Assembly: GCA_018399555.1 (NCBI GenBank)
Contig: JAGYOL010000005.1
Location: 1-49,577, forward strand
Direction: 5' to 3'
Source: Kiritimatiellia bacterium
Lineage (GTDB): Bacteria; Verrucomicrobiota; Kiritimatiellia; RFP12; UBA1067
Length of the DNA: 49,577 nt
Made by a program: the position numbers and the translations under genes. The notes beneath the pieces are model-generated. The model was not told the origin of the DNA. It ran no database searches and saw only the letters and a list, made by a program, of their open reading frames with translations. Positions within the stretch are counted from its first letter, which is position 1; each line of letters begins with the position of its first letter. Below, one piece after another: positions 8,606 to 15,323 of the stretch.

Positions 8606-9805
8606 ATGGGAAAAGCTTTAATAATCGGGGCTGGCGGTGTTGCCGGCGTGGTGATTCACAAATGCTGTCAGAATCCGGAGGTGTTCAGTGAGATCATGAT
8701 TGCCAGTCGTACCAAATCGAAGTGCGACGCTTTCAAGGAGAAGCTGGACGGAGATGCGACTGTAATTCATACAGCTCAGGTGGATGCCGACAACTGTGCG
8801 GAGCTGATCGAGTTGATCAATGAGTTTAAACCGGAAATCGTGATCAATGTGGCCTTGCCCTATCAGGATCTGACCATTATGGATGCCTGTCTGGCCACCG
8901 GTACGCATTATCTCGACACCGCCAACTATGAACCGCCGGACAATCCCAAATTCGAGTATAAATGGCAGTGGGCATATCGGGAAAAATTTGAGCAGGCCGG
9001 ATTGTGCGCCATCCTCGGTTGCGGTTTTGATCCAGGCGTTACCGGTGTGTTCTGCGCATACGCTCAAAAACATTATTTCGATGAGATTCACACCGTCGAT
9101 ATCCTGGATGCCAATGGCGGTGATCACGGTTATCCCTTTGCAACAAATTTCAATCCGGAGATCAACATCCGTGAAATCACTGCCAACGGACGCTTCTGGC
9201 GCGATGGTCAATGGATTGAAACCAAACCGCTTGAAATAAAACGCGTTTTTGATTTTGACGGTATCGGGTCGAAAGAGGCCTATCTGCTCTATCACGAGGA
9301 GTTGGAATCGCTGGCAAAGAATATACGCGGTTTGGAACAGATTCGCTTTTTCATGACCTTCTCACAGAATTACATCAATCACCTGACTGTTCTGCAGAAT
9401 GTCGGCATGACCAGTATTGAACCGATAGATTTTGAAGGTAAAAAGATTCAACCTTTGCAGTTCCTCAAGGCGGTGCTGCCTGATCCGGCTAGTCTTGGTC
9501 CGCGTACCCGGGGCAAAACCAACATCGGCTGTATCTGTCGCGGTGTTAAGGACGGTAAGCCGGCAGCATATTATGTATATAATATCTGCGATCATCAGGA
9601 GTGTTATCGTGAGGTCGGTTCGCAGGCGATTTCTTACACAACCGGAGTGCCTGCGATGATCGGTGCAAAGCTGCTGTTGCAGGGAGTCTGGAAAAAGGCG
9701 GGTGTTTACAATGTGGAAGAGTTTGATCCTGATCCTTTCATGCAGGAACTTAACGGACAGGGGTTGCCCTGGCAGGAGAATTTCAATCCGGCTTCTGTTG
9801 AGTAA
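8606..9805 (+). CDS. Carboxy(nor)spermidine synthase (saccharopine dehydrogenase family)
   Basis: This 399-residue NAD(P)H-dependent enzyme should condense putrescine (or diaminopropane) with aspartate semialdehyde to carboxyspermidine (or carboxynorspermidine). The N-terminus has the Rossmann motif IIGAGGVAG, then SRTKSKCD as the cofactor-binding loop. Other family blocks are VINVALPYQDLTIMDAC, the YLDTANYE segment and CAILGCGFDPGVTGVFCAY. It differs from true lysine-pathway saccharopine dehydrogenases, and the neighbour carboxynorspermidine decarboxylase decides the assignment. AGGAG lies eight bases before the ATG. Because SpeA and SpeB upstream supply putrescine, spermidine is the likely end product. 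Confidence 0.92.
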   Translation: MGKALIIGAGGVAGVVIHKCCQNPEVFSEIMIASRTKSKCDAFKEKLDGDATVIHTAQVDADNCAELIELINEFKPEIVINVALPYQDLTIMDACLATGTHYLDTANYEPPDNPKFEYKWQWAYREKFEQAGLCAILGCGFDPGVTGVFCAYAQKHYFDEIHTVDILDANGGDHGYPFATNFNPEINIREITANGRFWRDGQWIETKPLEIKRVFDFDGIGSKEAYLLYHEELESLAKNIRGLEQIRFFMTFSQNYINHLTVLQNVGMTSIEPIDFEGKKIQPLQFLKAVLPDPASLGPRTRGKTNIGCICRGVKDGKPAAYYVYNICDHQECYREVGSQAISYTTGVPAMIGAKLLLQGVWKKAGVYNVEEFDPDPFMQELNGQGLPWQENFNPASVE

Positions 9806-9810
9806 AACCC

Positions 9811-9868
9811 CGCAGAGAAGAGAGAATTTGAAACCACGAAAAACACGAATTTTCACGAAAAGAGAGAG
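9811..9868 (+). repeat. Dispersed AACCAC-type intergenic repeat, copy 1
   Basis: The segment carries an AATTTG box, then AACCACGAAAAACACGAA and TTTTCACGAAAAGAG. Copy 2 at 18093-18146 keeps the order GAGAG, ATTTG, AACCAC, AAC and TTCAC with A/G substitutions between. It sits between two genes of the polyamine cluster and is not coding. I recall similar AACCACNAAG repeats between genes in PVC and other bacterial genomes. Function unknown. Confidence 0.55.
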
Positions 9869-9915
9869 CTGCCGCCGGAAACACCGTCAATAAGGTCAGC
9901 AAAAATCCGCTAAAT

Positions 9916-11073
9916 ATGCCTAAATCAGAAATAGATATTTTACTTTCAGTCAAGACGCCCGCTTATGTGGTTGACAAACGGTTGCTCCGAAAAAATCTCG
10001 AACTGCTCGATTCCGTGCAGCAACGCACTGGTTGTAAAATCCTGCTGGCACTCAAGGGTTTTTCGATGCACGCCTTGTTTCCGATTATCGGCGAGTATCT
10101 GGCTGGCATCACCGCCAGTTCACTTTTTGAAGCACGGCTGGGATATGAGAAGATGGGCAAAGAGGTGCATATCTACGCACCCGCGTTTCGCGACGATGAG
10201 TTTGATGAGATTCTGAAATGCTGCAATCATATTGTTTTCAATTCAGCGGCTCAGTATCAACGTTTCAGAGGCCGGGTGGATGAGTTTAATCGTCAACATA
10301 AACGCAGCGTTCAGTGCGGGTTGCGGCTCAACCCGCAGTACTCGGAACAACGCGTTGCAATATACGATCCTTGTGCGTCCTGCTCCCGACTGGGGGCGGT
10401 CGCTTCGTCGATCACTCCGGATGATCTTGAAGGCCTCAGCGGTCTGCATTTCCACACGATGTGCGAACAGAATTCAGATACACTGGAGCGCACACTTGTC
10501 AGAGTGGAAGAGCGGTTCAGTCAATATTTCGAGGGGATAAAATGGATCAATTTCGGTGGCGGGCATCATATAACGCGGGCTGATTATGATGTTGAGCGTT
10601 TAATCAGAATTATCATAGGTTTCCGTAAGAAATACCGATTGGATGTGTATCTTGAGCCGGGGGAGGCGATTGCGCTTAATGCAGGATTTTTGGTGACATC
10701 GGTGCTGGATATTGTGGATAACGGAATGCAGTTGGCTCTGGTTGACACCTCGGCTGCCTGTCACATGCCCGATGTGCTTGAGATGCCCTACCGTCCGCAG
10801 ATTATCGGTGCCGGAGAGCCCGATGAAAAACGGTTCACCTATCGTCTGGGCGGCATGACCTGTCTGGCTGGCGATGTGATCGGCGACTACTCTTTTGATA
10901 GACCGCTGATACCGGGTGACAAGCTGATTTTCACCGATATGGCGCACTACACCATGGTTAAGAACAACATGTTCAACGGTGTGAATCTGCCGGCGATCGC
11001 CGTAATGGATGACAACGGGATTGAGATGATCCGTGAGTTTGATTTTCAGGATTACGCCGCGCGTCTCTCCTGA
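9916..11073 (+). CDS. nspC: Carboxy(nor)spermidine decarboxylase (NspC)
   Basis: This PLP-dependent fold III decarboxylase removes the carboxyl group from carboxyspermidine or carboxynorspermidine, finishing triamine synthesis. The 385-residue protein has the PLP lysine in LLALKGFSMHALF (about Lys47), LHFHTMCEQ, the glycine-rich INFGGGHHIT phosphate-binding segment, YLEPGEA, and DTSAACHMPDVLEMPY with the family's active-site residues. The start ATG has no strong ribosome site. It is separated from the synthase gene by 110 bases containing a dispersed repeat, so transcription may still be joint. The gene quartet speA-speB-synthase-nspC makes a self-contained arginine-to-spermidine pathway without S-adenosylmethionine decarboxylase. 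Confidence 0.95.
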   Translation: MPKSEIDILLSVKTPAYVVDKRLLRKNLELLDSVQQRTGCKILLALKGFSMHALFPIIGEYLAGITASSLFEARLGYEKMGKEVHIYAPAFRDDEFDEILKCCNHIVFNSAAQYQRFRGRVDEFNRQHKRSVQCGLRLNPQYSEQRVAIYDPCASCSRLGAVASSITPDDLEGLSGLHFHTMCEQNSDTLERTLVRVEERFSQYFEGIKWINFGGGHHITRADYDVERLIRIIIGFRKKYRLDVYLEPGEAIALNAGFLVTSVLDIVDNGMQLALVDTSAACHMPDVLEMPYRPQIIGAGEPDEKRFTYRLGGMTCLAGDVIGDYSFDRPLIPGDKLIFTDMAHYTMVKNNMFNGVNLPAIAVMDDNGIEMIREFDFQDYAARLS

Positions 11074-11346
11074 ACCGCAGTGTCGGTTAAGGATTCAGGA
11101 GTTGGGGGGGGAGTGAAGATTGAAGAGTGAAGCAACTAGATTCGTGCTGAGCACGAACGGCATAGGGCAGAGGGCAAAGGGTATAGGGAAGAAAATCCCC
11201 AGTGACTCGGTATCGGTAGCGATTTTGTGGGAGAGGTAACTTAAAACAGAGCCACTGAGACCCTAGCGCAGCATAGCCGCCTGTCTGCGTGCTACGCACA
11301 GGCAGGCAACCAAATTCTTTTTTAGACAGGATTGGCGCTCTCCCGC

Positions 11347-11568
11347 GATGCGCATACGCGTCAACCTAAATGGCTGAACCCGCCATACTTGTTGATTTGT
11401 GCGGAGCAGGAGGCGAGTCGCTATGCGGCTCGTCATGAAATAGATCATCTTTACCTGGTGAATGCAGCTTTTTTTATCGAGCCGCATAGCGACTCGATTC
11501 CTTTTGCTTCTCGGTAATCTCCTCAAATTGCATGATTTTCCCTTAGATTGATGCGTATGCGCGTCAAC
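11347..11568. repeat. Candidate small element bounded by 19-base direct repeats
   Basis: GATGCGCATACGCGTCAAC (11347-11365) and GATGCGTATGCGCGTCAAC (11550-11568) differ at two positions, and both are followed by CTAAAT-like or TAAAAT sequence. They enclose the 19-base inverted repeat with arms at 11414 and 11478. A second copy of the inner palindrome at 41048-41114 lacks the direct repeats. The bounded unit of 222 bases is too short to encode a transposase, so a non-autonomous element is possible. Confidence 0.4.
11414..11496. repeat. Inverted-repeat element, copy 1
   Basis: CGAGTCGCTATGCGGCTCG (11414-11432) is the exact reverse complement of 11478-11496, with a 45-base loop between. The left arm is preceded by GCAGGAGG and the right arm is followed by a CTTTTGCTTCTCGG-like tail. 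Both flanks recur in copy 2 near 41041-41126, which identifies a repeat family rather than a chance palindrome. Confidence 0.65.
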
Positions 11569-11586
11569 TAAAATTATAGCGACTAA
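11566..11586. repeat. 21-base repeat, copy 1 (identical to 35744-35764)
   Basis: The core CTAAAATTATAGCGACTA and its immediate flanks are identical over 21 bases to 35744-35764, 24 kb away. Here it overlaps the right-hand direct repeat of the candidate element. No gene starts just downstream on the plus strand. A ten-base part (TTATAGCGAC) also occurs, on the minus strand, at the tRNA-Leu promoter. Confidence 0.55.
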
Positions 11587-11663
11587 TATAAGCGGCAAAG
11601 TCGCTGAAGAGCTATAGAAGTTATGCTGGTTGATTTTGTGCAATTGTTGCAGAATGCGCTCAG

Positions 11664-12486
11664 TTATCGAATTGATATGATGGTGCAAGGAGGCGGCAGA
11701 TCACCGATGACAGCTTCCATTTTTATGTCATCAATTCGCAGAGTTGTTGCCGGTGAAGCAAAGTCCCATGCATAAAATCTGATCTGCATAGCTTGTGTGT
11801 TCAGAGGAATCAGATTTTCTTTAACGCCGTCGCTCACAACATAGCTCGGGAAGCTGTCAGCGACAACCGTGACGATTGCTTTCGGTTTTGTGAAATCATA
11901 GGCTCCCAGAGAGATCCACTGACCGCCGTTTTTGCTCTGATCGATCAAAACCTCTGTTGCGCCTGCCGCATGTTTAATCCGATACGGAACTGCGTTATAG
12001 CGGTTTCCTTGTGTGTTCCACCAGGCCGAGACCTCGTATTTCCCGGAGGTTGGGATTGGATATCAGCACATATTTGCCGTTGCTGATGCGCATGCCGAAT
12101 ATCTTGGATGTGGCATCAGGAAAGTCAGTCTGTACGGGAGTGGACCAGGTGCGTCCGTTGTCGGTGGAGAACGCACGGTAAAGATAGCCGCCACGACGGT
12201 TGTCGCGGAACAGAGCAACCAGCGATTTTCCGTCAGGCAAAGTCCACCACAGCGGTTCCTCAGCTAACAGGGCACTGTTTTTGATGGTGACGGGAAATGA
12301 CTGCCATTCATTCAGTGCTTTGAGCCCACCCACCAGAAACTCCACACCACTTTTTTTGTAATCAAATTTACGGCGGGACATCGCCCACTCACCGGATGGC
12401 ATTTTCTGCGGCGGAAAGTTATTGATGGCATTTTGAGGTTTGACTTCCATATTAGAACTGCGTAAAAATATATCAAAATCGCTCAT
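11664..12486 (-). pseudogene. Broken sialidase (BNR)-like / golvesin-like carbohydrate protein
   Basis: Two minus-strand frames belong to one decayed gene. Frame one (12486 down to 11995) has LWWTLPDGKSLVALFRDN, then STDNGRTWSTPVQTDF and GKYVLISNPN, typical of exo-alpha-sialidase BNR propellers. At about 12050 sense switches to another frame reading IPTSGKYEVSAWWNTQGNRY, then PYRIKHAAG, VLIDQSKNGGQWISLGAY and VSDGVKENL. This is the C-terminal golvesin/xanthan-lyase-like module that follows sialidase-type enzymes. The rest of the propeller is missing at the junction, so a deletion with a frameshift is more likely than a sequencing slip. The 5' end also lacks a signal peptide. It lies beside a divergent AraC regulator. 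Confidence 0.65.
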
Positions 12487-12496
12487 AGGTGAACTT

Positions 12497-13231
12497 ATGT
12501 ATGAATCATGTGTTTATATTGGTGGTGGCCGAATTCGCTTTCAAAAGCGGCAGATCATGAAAAAAAGAGCAATTAAATATTATCGGATTTTATTTATGGA
12601 GTCCGGGCAGGGGGATTTTATCGTCAACAAAATGCCTTTATCAATCACTGCCGGCAATGTTTATTTGCTGGCGCCGGGCATACGCGAGGCCCGATATTCA
12701 GGGAAAACACCGGTAGTTTATGATTACATTGAGTTTGATTTACCGCGGAAGTTGATTGATGAGCCTTTTCTTATATGCGGAATACAAGAGCCGTTTCGCG
12801 ATGCACTGATTCAGTTAATTCGTTGCACTGCGCAGGACACCGGCGCGTTGCGACATCAACTGCTGAGTGCCTCGATTGGATTGGCCCTGCATGATTCGGC
12901 AGTAAACACTGGTTCCGATCTGCGGCTGCGTCGTGTTCTTAATTTTATTGAAAAGCATCCCGACCAGCCTGTCAAAATTGGTGCACTGGTTGCGCTTGCC
13001 GGAGTTTCAGAGGCACATTTGCGTCGTATCTTTCATGCTGAACTGGGTATCAGTCCCAAGCAGTATCTTGTTCAAGCTCGCATGGAGTATGCCTGCCGAC
13101 TGTTGGTTGCAGAGGGTTTGCGTGTTGGTGAAGTGGCGGATCTGCTGGGTTTTGCTTCGCCCTTCCAATTCTCTGCCCAATTCCGCAGGTTTTATGGAGT
13201 TGCACCGAGTCGTTATACTAACGATCAGTAA
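12497..13231 (+). CDS. AraC-family transcriptional regulator
   Basis: This 244-residue regulator has an N-terminal cupin-like sensing domain (about 1-120, with ILFMESGQGDFIVNK and the turn GNVYLLAPGIREA). The C-terminal AraC DNA-binding domain has two helix-turn-helix motifs. The first is around VKIGALVALAGVSEAHLRRI and the second around VGEVADLLGFASPFQFSAQF, ending FRRFYGVAPSRY, the family signature. The start ATG 12497 has GGTGA seven to nine bases upstream; an in-frame TTG at 12440 would add 19 residues. It is divergent from the broken sialidase-like gene, its probable former target, so it may now be orphaned. Confidence 0.88.
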   Translation: MYESCVYIGGGRIRFQKRQIMKKRAIKYYRILFMESGQGDFIVNKMPLSITAGNVYLLAPGIREARYSGKTPVVYDYIEFDLPRKLIDEPFLICGIQEPFRDALIQLIRCTAQDTGALRHQLLSASIGLALHDSAVNTGSDLRLRRVLNFIEKHPDQPVKIGALVALAGVSEAHLRRIFHAELGISPKQYLVQARMEYACRLLVAEGLRVGEVADLLGFASPFQFSAQFRRFYGVAPSRYTNDQ

Positions 13232-13475
13232 TGTCTTGAGAATGCTAGCTTCAGACTCGGTAGAACGCAGGCTAATCGTTTATTTTGATTATTCACAGTA
13301 ATATCTCCTTAATTCGTGCGGGACAATAATGACATAGCGAATGGCGCAGAAAAAATAAATATACATGCCTATAATACTATTGTGTTGAAGCAAATAGGTT
13401 GCTACAATGCGCTGCGATAAGGAGATGTTCTTATCTGTTTATAAAGTGGTAGGTTTTGTTTCAAGGTGCCGGAAG

Positions 13476-13736
13476 ATGCGTGCGAGAAACTTTATTATTG
13501 ATATGTTGCGGAGATTGCGTCGCGATGAAAGTGGCGACGTGTTGCTGGAATATGTGCTTGTCACGGTTGTGATTGTTCTGCCACTGGTGGGGGCATCTAC
13601 CTATCTTTTTGATCCTGACGGTACGACCTTTGATGTCGAGGGTGCGTTGGACGGTGAAAATTTCGGTCTGCTGGGTGAAATGTTTGTTGATTTTTACAGG
13701 ATGGTTATGAGCGGCTTGTCCCTGCCCCTGCCGTAA
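13476..13736 (+). CDS. Small Flp/TadE-type pilin-like protein
   Basis: The 86-residue product has a basic N-terminus (MRARNFIIDMLRRLRRDESG) leading into a single hydrophobic helix with the type IVb pilin pattern: LLEYVLVTVVIVLPLVG, with Glu at position 5 or so of the helix. The C-terminal part is acidic and ends in a second hydrophobic patch. The start is ATG 13476, set by AAGGTG seven bases upstream; ATGs at 13407 and 13425 are in frame but have poor ribosome-site spacing. It is the first gene of the Tad locus, 60 bases ahead of the second pilin. It is probably a minor pilin or pseudopilin processed by the TadV-like peptidase. Confidence 0.75.
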   Translation: MRARNFIIDMLRRLRRDESGDVLLEYVLVTVVIVLPLVGASTYLFDPDGTTFDVEGALDGENFGLLGEMFVDFYRMVMSGLSLPLP

Positions 13737-13768
13737 TAACCCTAACTTACAAAAGGCAGGATTGGTTG

Positions 13769-13785
13769 GAGTGCCGACGGCACTC
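13769..13785 (+). promoter_or_regulatory. Hairpin abutting the flp ribosome binding site
   Basis: GAGTGCCG-A-CGGCACTC is a perfect inverted repeat; six pairs with a five-base loop can form in RNA. The very next bases are GGGAGG, the ribosome site of the flp gene at 13797. Such a position would suit a 5' stabilising hairpin or a control on pilin translation. Confidence 0.5.
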
Positions 13786-13796
13786 GGGAGGTAGTT

Positions 13797-14084
13797 ATGA
13801 GAAGTTGGAACAGAGCAAAAACCAGAAAAATGCTGTGTCGTCTGATGGGAAACAAAAACGGCGGCGTCATGATGGAGTACGTAATTCTGGCCGTGCTGAT
13901 TGCTGCGGCGGTGGTTGTCGCTGTTGCCATGTTCGGCAAAACGATAGTCGGCATGTTTGATGTAGCCGGCAAGGGTGCCACTACGCGTCACACCGAGGCC
14001 AAAAGCACGCTTGATTCCACGCGTAGTACGCAGGACAGCGATGCGGATGCAGCCAAGCAGTATCATGACAGCATGCATGAGTAG
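13797..14084 (+). CDS. flp: Flp-type pilin, probable major subunit
   Basis: This 95-residue pilin precursor has a positively charged leader ending KNGGVMMEYVILAVLIAAAV. Gly before the hydrophobic helix and Glu followed by Tyr inside it match the Flp/Tad prepilin signature (GxxxxEY). The helix covers about residues 24-46. A hydrophilic C-terminal tail rich in Thr, Ser, Asp and His (GATTRHTEAKSTLDSTRS) is longer than in minimal Flp pilins. GGGAGG precedes the ATG. The gene is bracketed by two hairpins (13769-13785 and 14086-14113), which could protect its message. It is expected to be cleaved by the adjacent A24 peptidase. Confidence 0.87.
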   Translation: MRSWNRAKTRKMLCRLMGNKNGGVMMEYVILAVLIAAAVVVAVAMFGKTIVGMFDVAGKGATTRHTEAKSTLDSTRSTQDSDADAAKQYHDSMHE

Positions 14085-14085
14085 G

Positions 14086-14113
14086 GCTAAGAGATAACAG
14101 CGTTGATCTCAGC
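14086..14113 (+). promoter_or_regulatory. Hairpin just downstream of flp
   Basis: GCT-AA-GAGAT pairs with ATCTC-AGC across a ten-base loop (14086-14113), beginning two bases after the flp stop codon. No run of T follows, so it is not a standard terminator. It may stabilise the 3' end of a processed pilin message or weaken read-through into tadV. Confidence 0.4.
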
Positions 14114-14144
14114 CGCATAAGACGCGGTCACGGAGAGTTCAGTT

Positions 14145-14663
14145 ATGAGTGCTGAAAATTTTTTAACCGTGACTGTGGTTATGGGGTGGGCCGGTTATCT
14201 GGCGTGGCATGACTGTCGGACGCGGCGGCTACCCAACATCTGGACTCTGGGTGGTGCAGTTGTTGCTCTGATATTTCGTCTGGGATATGGCGGTCTGCCG
14301 TTGCTTGTGGATGGTTTCGCGGCGGCGTGTGTGGCCGGAGCCTTTCTGCTAGTGCCGTTTCTGATGCGCGGTGCTGGCGGGGGGGATCTTAAAATGCTCT
14401 TTGCCGCTGGCGCGATAGTCGGATGGCATGCGCTTTTTGAGCTCTTGTGGATGACTTCACTGGCGGGAGTTGTGATGGCATTTGTTATGCTGGTTGCCGG
14501 TGAGCTGGACCCGATCCGGTTGAAGCATGTGCTGCGTTGCCTGTTTGACTGGCGTTATGATCGCCGGGCCAGCGTTGAGTGTCTGCCGGCCCGGGATGCC
14601 GCCCGTTTGAGGGTGCCTTTCAGTGTTCCGATTGCAGTCGGACTGTTGGCGGTGTTGCTCTGA
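14145..14663 (+). CDS. tadV: Prepilin peptidase, A24 family (TadV/CpaA)
   Basis: This 172-residue membrane aspartic peptidase should cleave the leader peptides of the Flp pilin and of TadE/TadG-like proteins in the same locus. The two catalytic aspartates are visible: Asp in YLAWHDCRTRRLPN (about residue 24) and Asp in the GGGDLK motif (about residue 84, the GxGD signature). Several hydrophobic segments surround them. It lacks the N-terminal zinc-binding domain of PilD, as expected for the TadV subfamily. GGAG precedes the start. The TGA stop overlaps a possible ATG of the next gene (TGATG at 14661-14665), so translation may be coupled. Confidence 0.9.
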   Translation: MSAENFLTVTVVMGWAGYLAWHDCRTRRLPNIWTLGGAVVALIFRLGYGGLPLLVDGFAAACVAGAFLLVPFLMRGAGGGDLKMLFAAGAIVGWHALFELLWMTSLAGVVMAFVMLVAGELDPIRLKHVLRCLFDWRYDRRASVECLPARDAARLRVPFSVPIAVGLLAVLL

Positions 14664-14704
14664 TGTTGTTGCAGATTGTCCGGTGGGCAGTGCGGAGAGT
14701 GGCA

Positions 14705-15304
14705 ATGTATCGAATTGGCAGAAAAGATGACGGATCGGTGATGCTGGAGTTTGTGCTGGCATTTCCGATTGTGCTTACCCTGATGCTGGGGTGCATGCAG
14801 TTTGCACATATCTGGATGGCCAAGCAGGTTGTGCATTATTCGGCATATTGTGCGGCGCGTGCGGTGCTGGTCTGTGAAAAAAGTGAATATCAGCGTGCAG
14901 GGCAACAGGCGGCGGAGCAGGTCTGCGCTTGGGTCGACCGCGGTATGCTAGCGGGTGAGCGCGACAAACAGATGCCTGGCTGGGGAGTCATCCCCGGTTC
15001 CGGCGGTGTAGGACGCAAAACCAAAGTGACCATCAGCGAAGAGGGCAGATGGAACATCAAAGCCACGGTTCAGAATGACTTCGCTCTGGTTTTTCCGATA
15101 GCCGGTCCGATTATCGGCTGGGGTATAAATCCATGGCAGTTTGGTAATGAGTGGCTGGAGCAGCGTGCTGATGCGAGCGGCAACATCGGCATGGCCGATC
15201 TGGTGCAGTATCCGCACATCCGTTTCACTGAAAGTGTTGTGCTACCTAAACCGTTTGTAATGCTGCCGCGCAGCGGTCTGCCCGCTCCGGGTTGGTCGGG
15301 CTGA
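14705..15304 (+). CDS. TadE-like pseudopilin
   Basis: The product (about 199 residues) has a short basic N-terminus, then DDGSVMLEFVLAFPIVLTLM, a TadE/TadG-type prepilin sequence with Glu after the Gly-Ser processing region and one membrane helix. A periplasmic domain of roughly 170 residues follows. I chose ATG 14705 because GGAGAG lies seven bases upstream. ATG 14663, which overlaps the tadV stop, would add 14 residues and remains possible. TadE-like proteins help assemble the Tad fibre; this one is larger than a minimal TadE. Confidence 0.8.
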   Translation: MYRIGRKDDGSVMLEFVLAFPIVLTLMLGCMQFAHIWMAKQVVHYSAYCAARAVLVCEKSEYQRAGQQAAEQVCAWVDRGMLAGERDKQMPGWGVIPGSGGVGRKTKVTISEEGRWNIKATVQNDFALVFPIAGPIIGWGINPWQFGNEWLEQRADASGNIGMADLVQYPHIRFTESVVLPKPFVMLPRSGLPAPGWSG

Positions 15305-15323
15305 AAGTTCCGGTTAAACAACA

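Larger units (their letters stand above)
11074..11663. other. 590-base gene-free stretch rich in palindromes and repeats
   Basis: No convincing gene is seen on either strand. The stretch holds a purine-rich segment (about 11096-11136, GAGTGAAG units), a perfect 17-base palindrome TTCGTGCT-G-AGCACGAA (11141-11157), and an imperfect hairpin around GCCTG...CAGGC (11279-11307). It also holds a 19-base perfect inverted repeat (11414-11432 with 11478-11496) and a pair of 19-base direct repeats (11347-11365 and 11550-11568). The right direct repeat runs into a motif found again at 35744. The density of such structures suggests a graveyard of small non-autonomous elements. Confidence 0.6.

Noticed and set aside
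13370-13375. TATAAT as promoter of the Tad locus
   Set aside because: No -35 box lies at the right distance, so the promoter cannot be defined from sequence alone.
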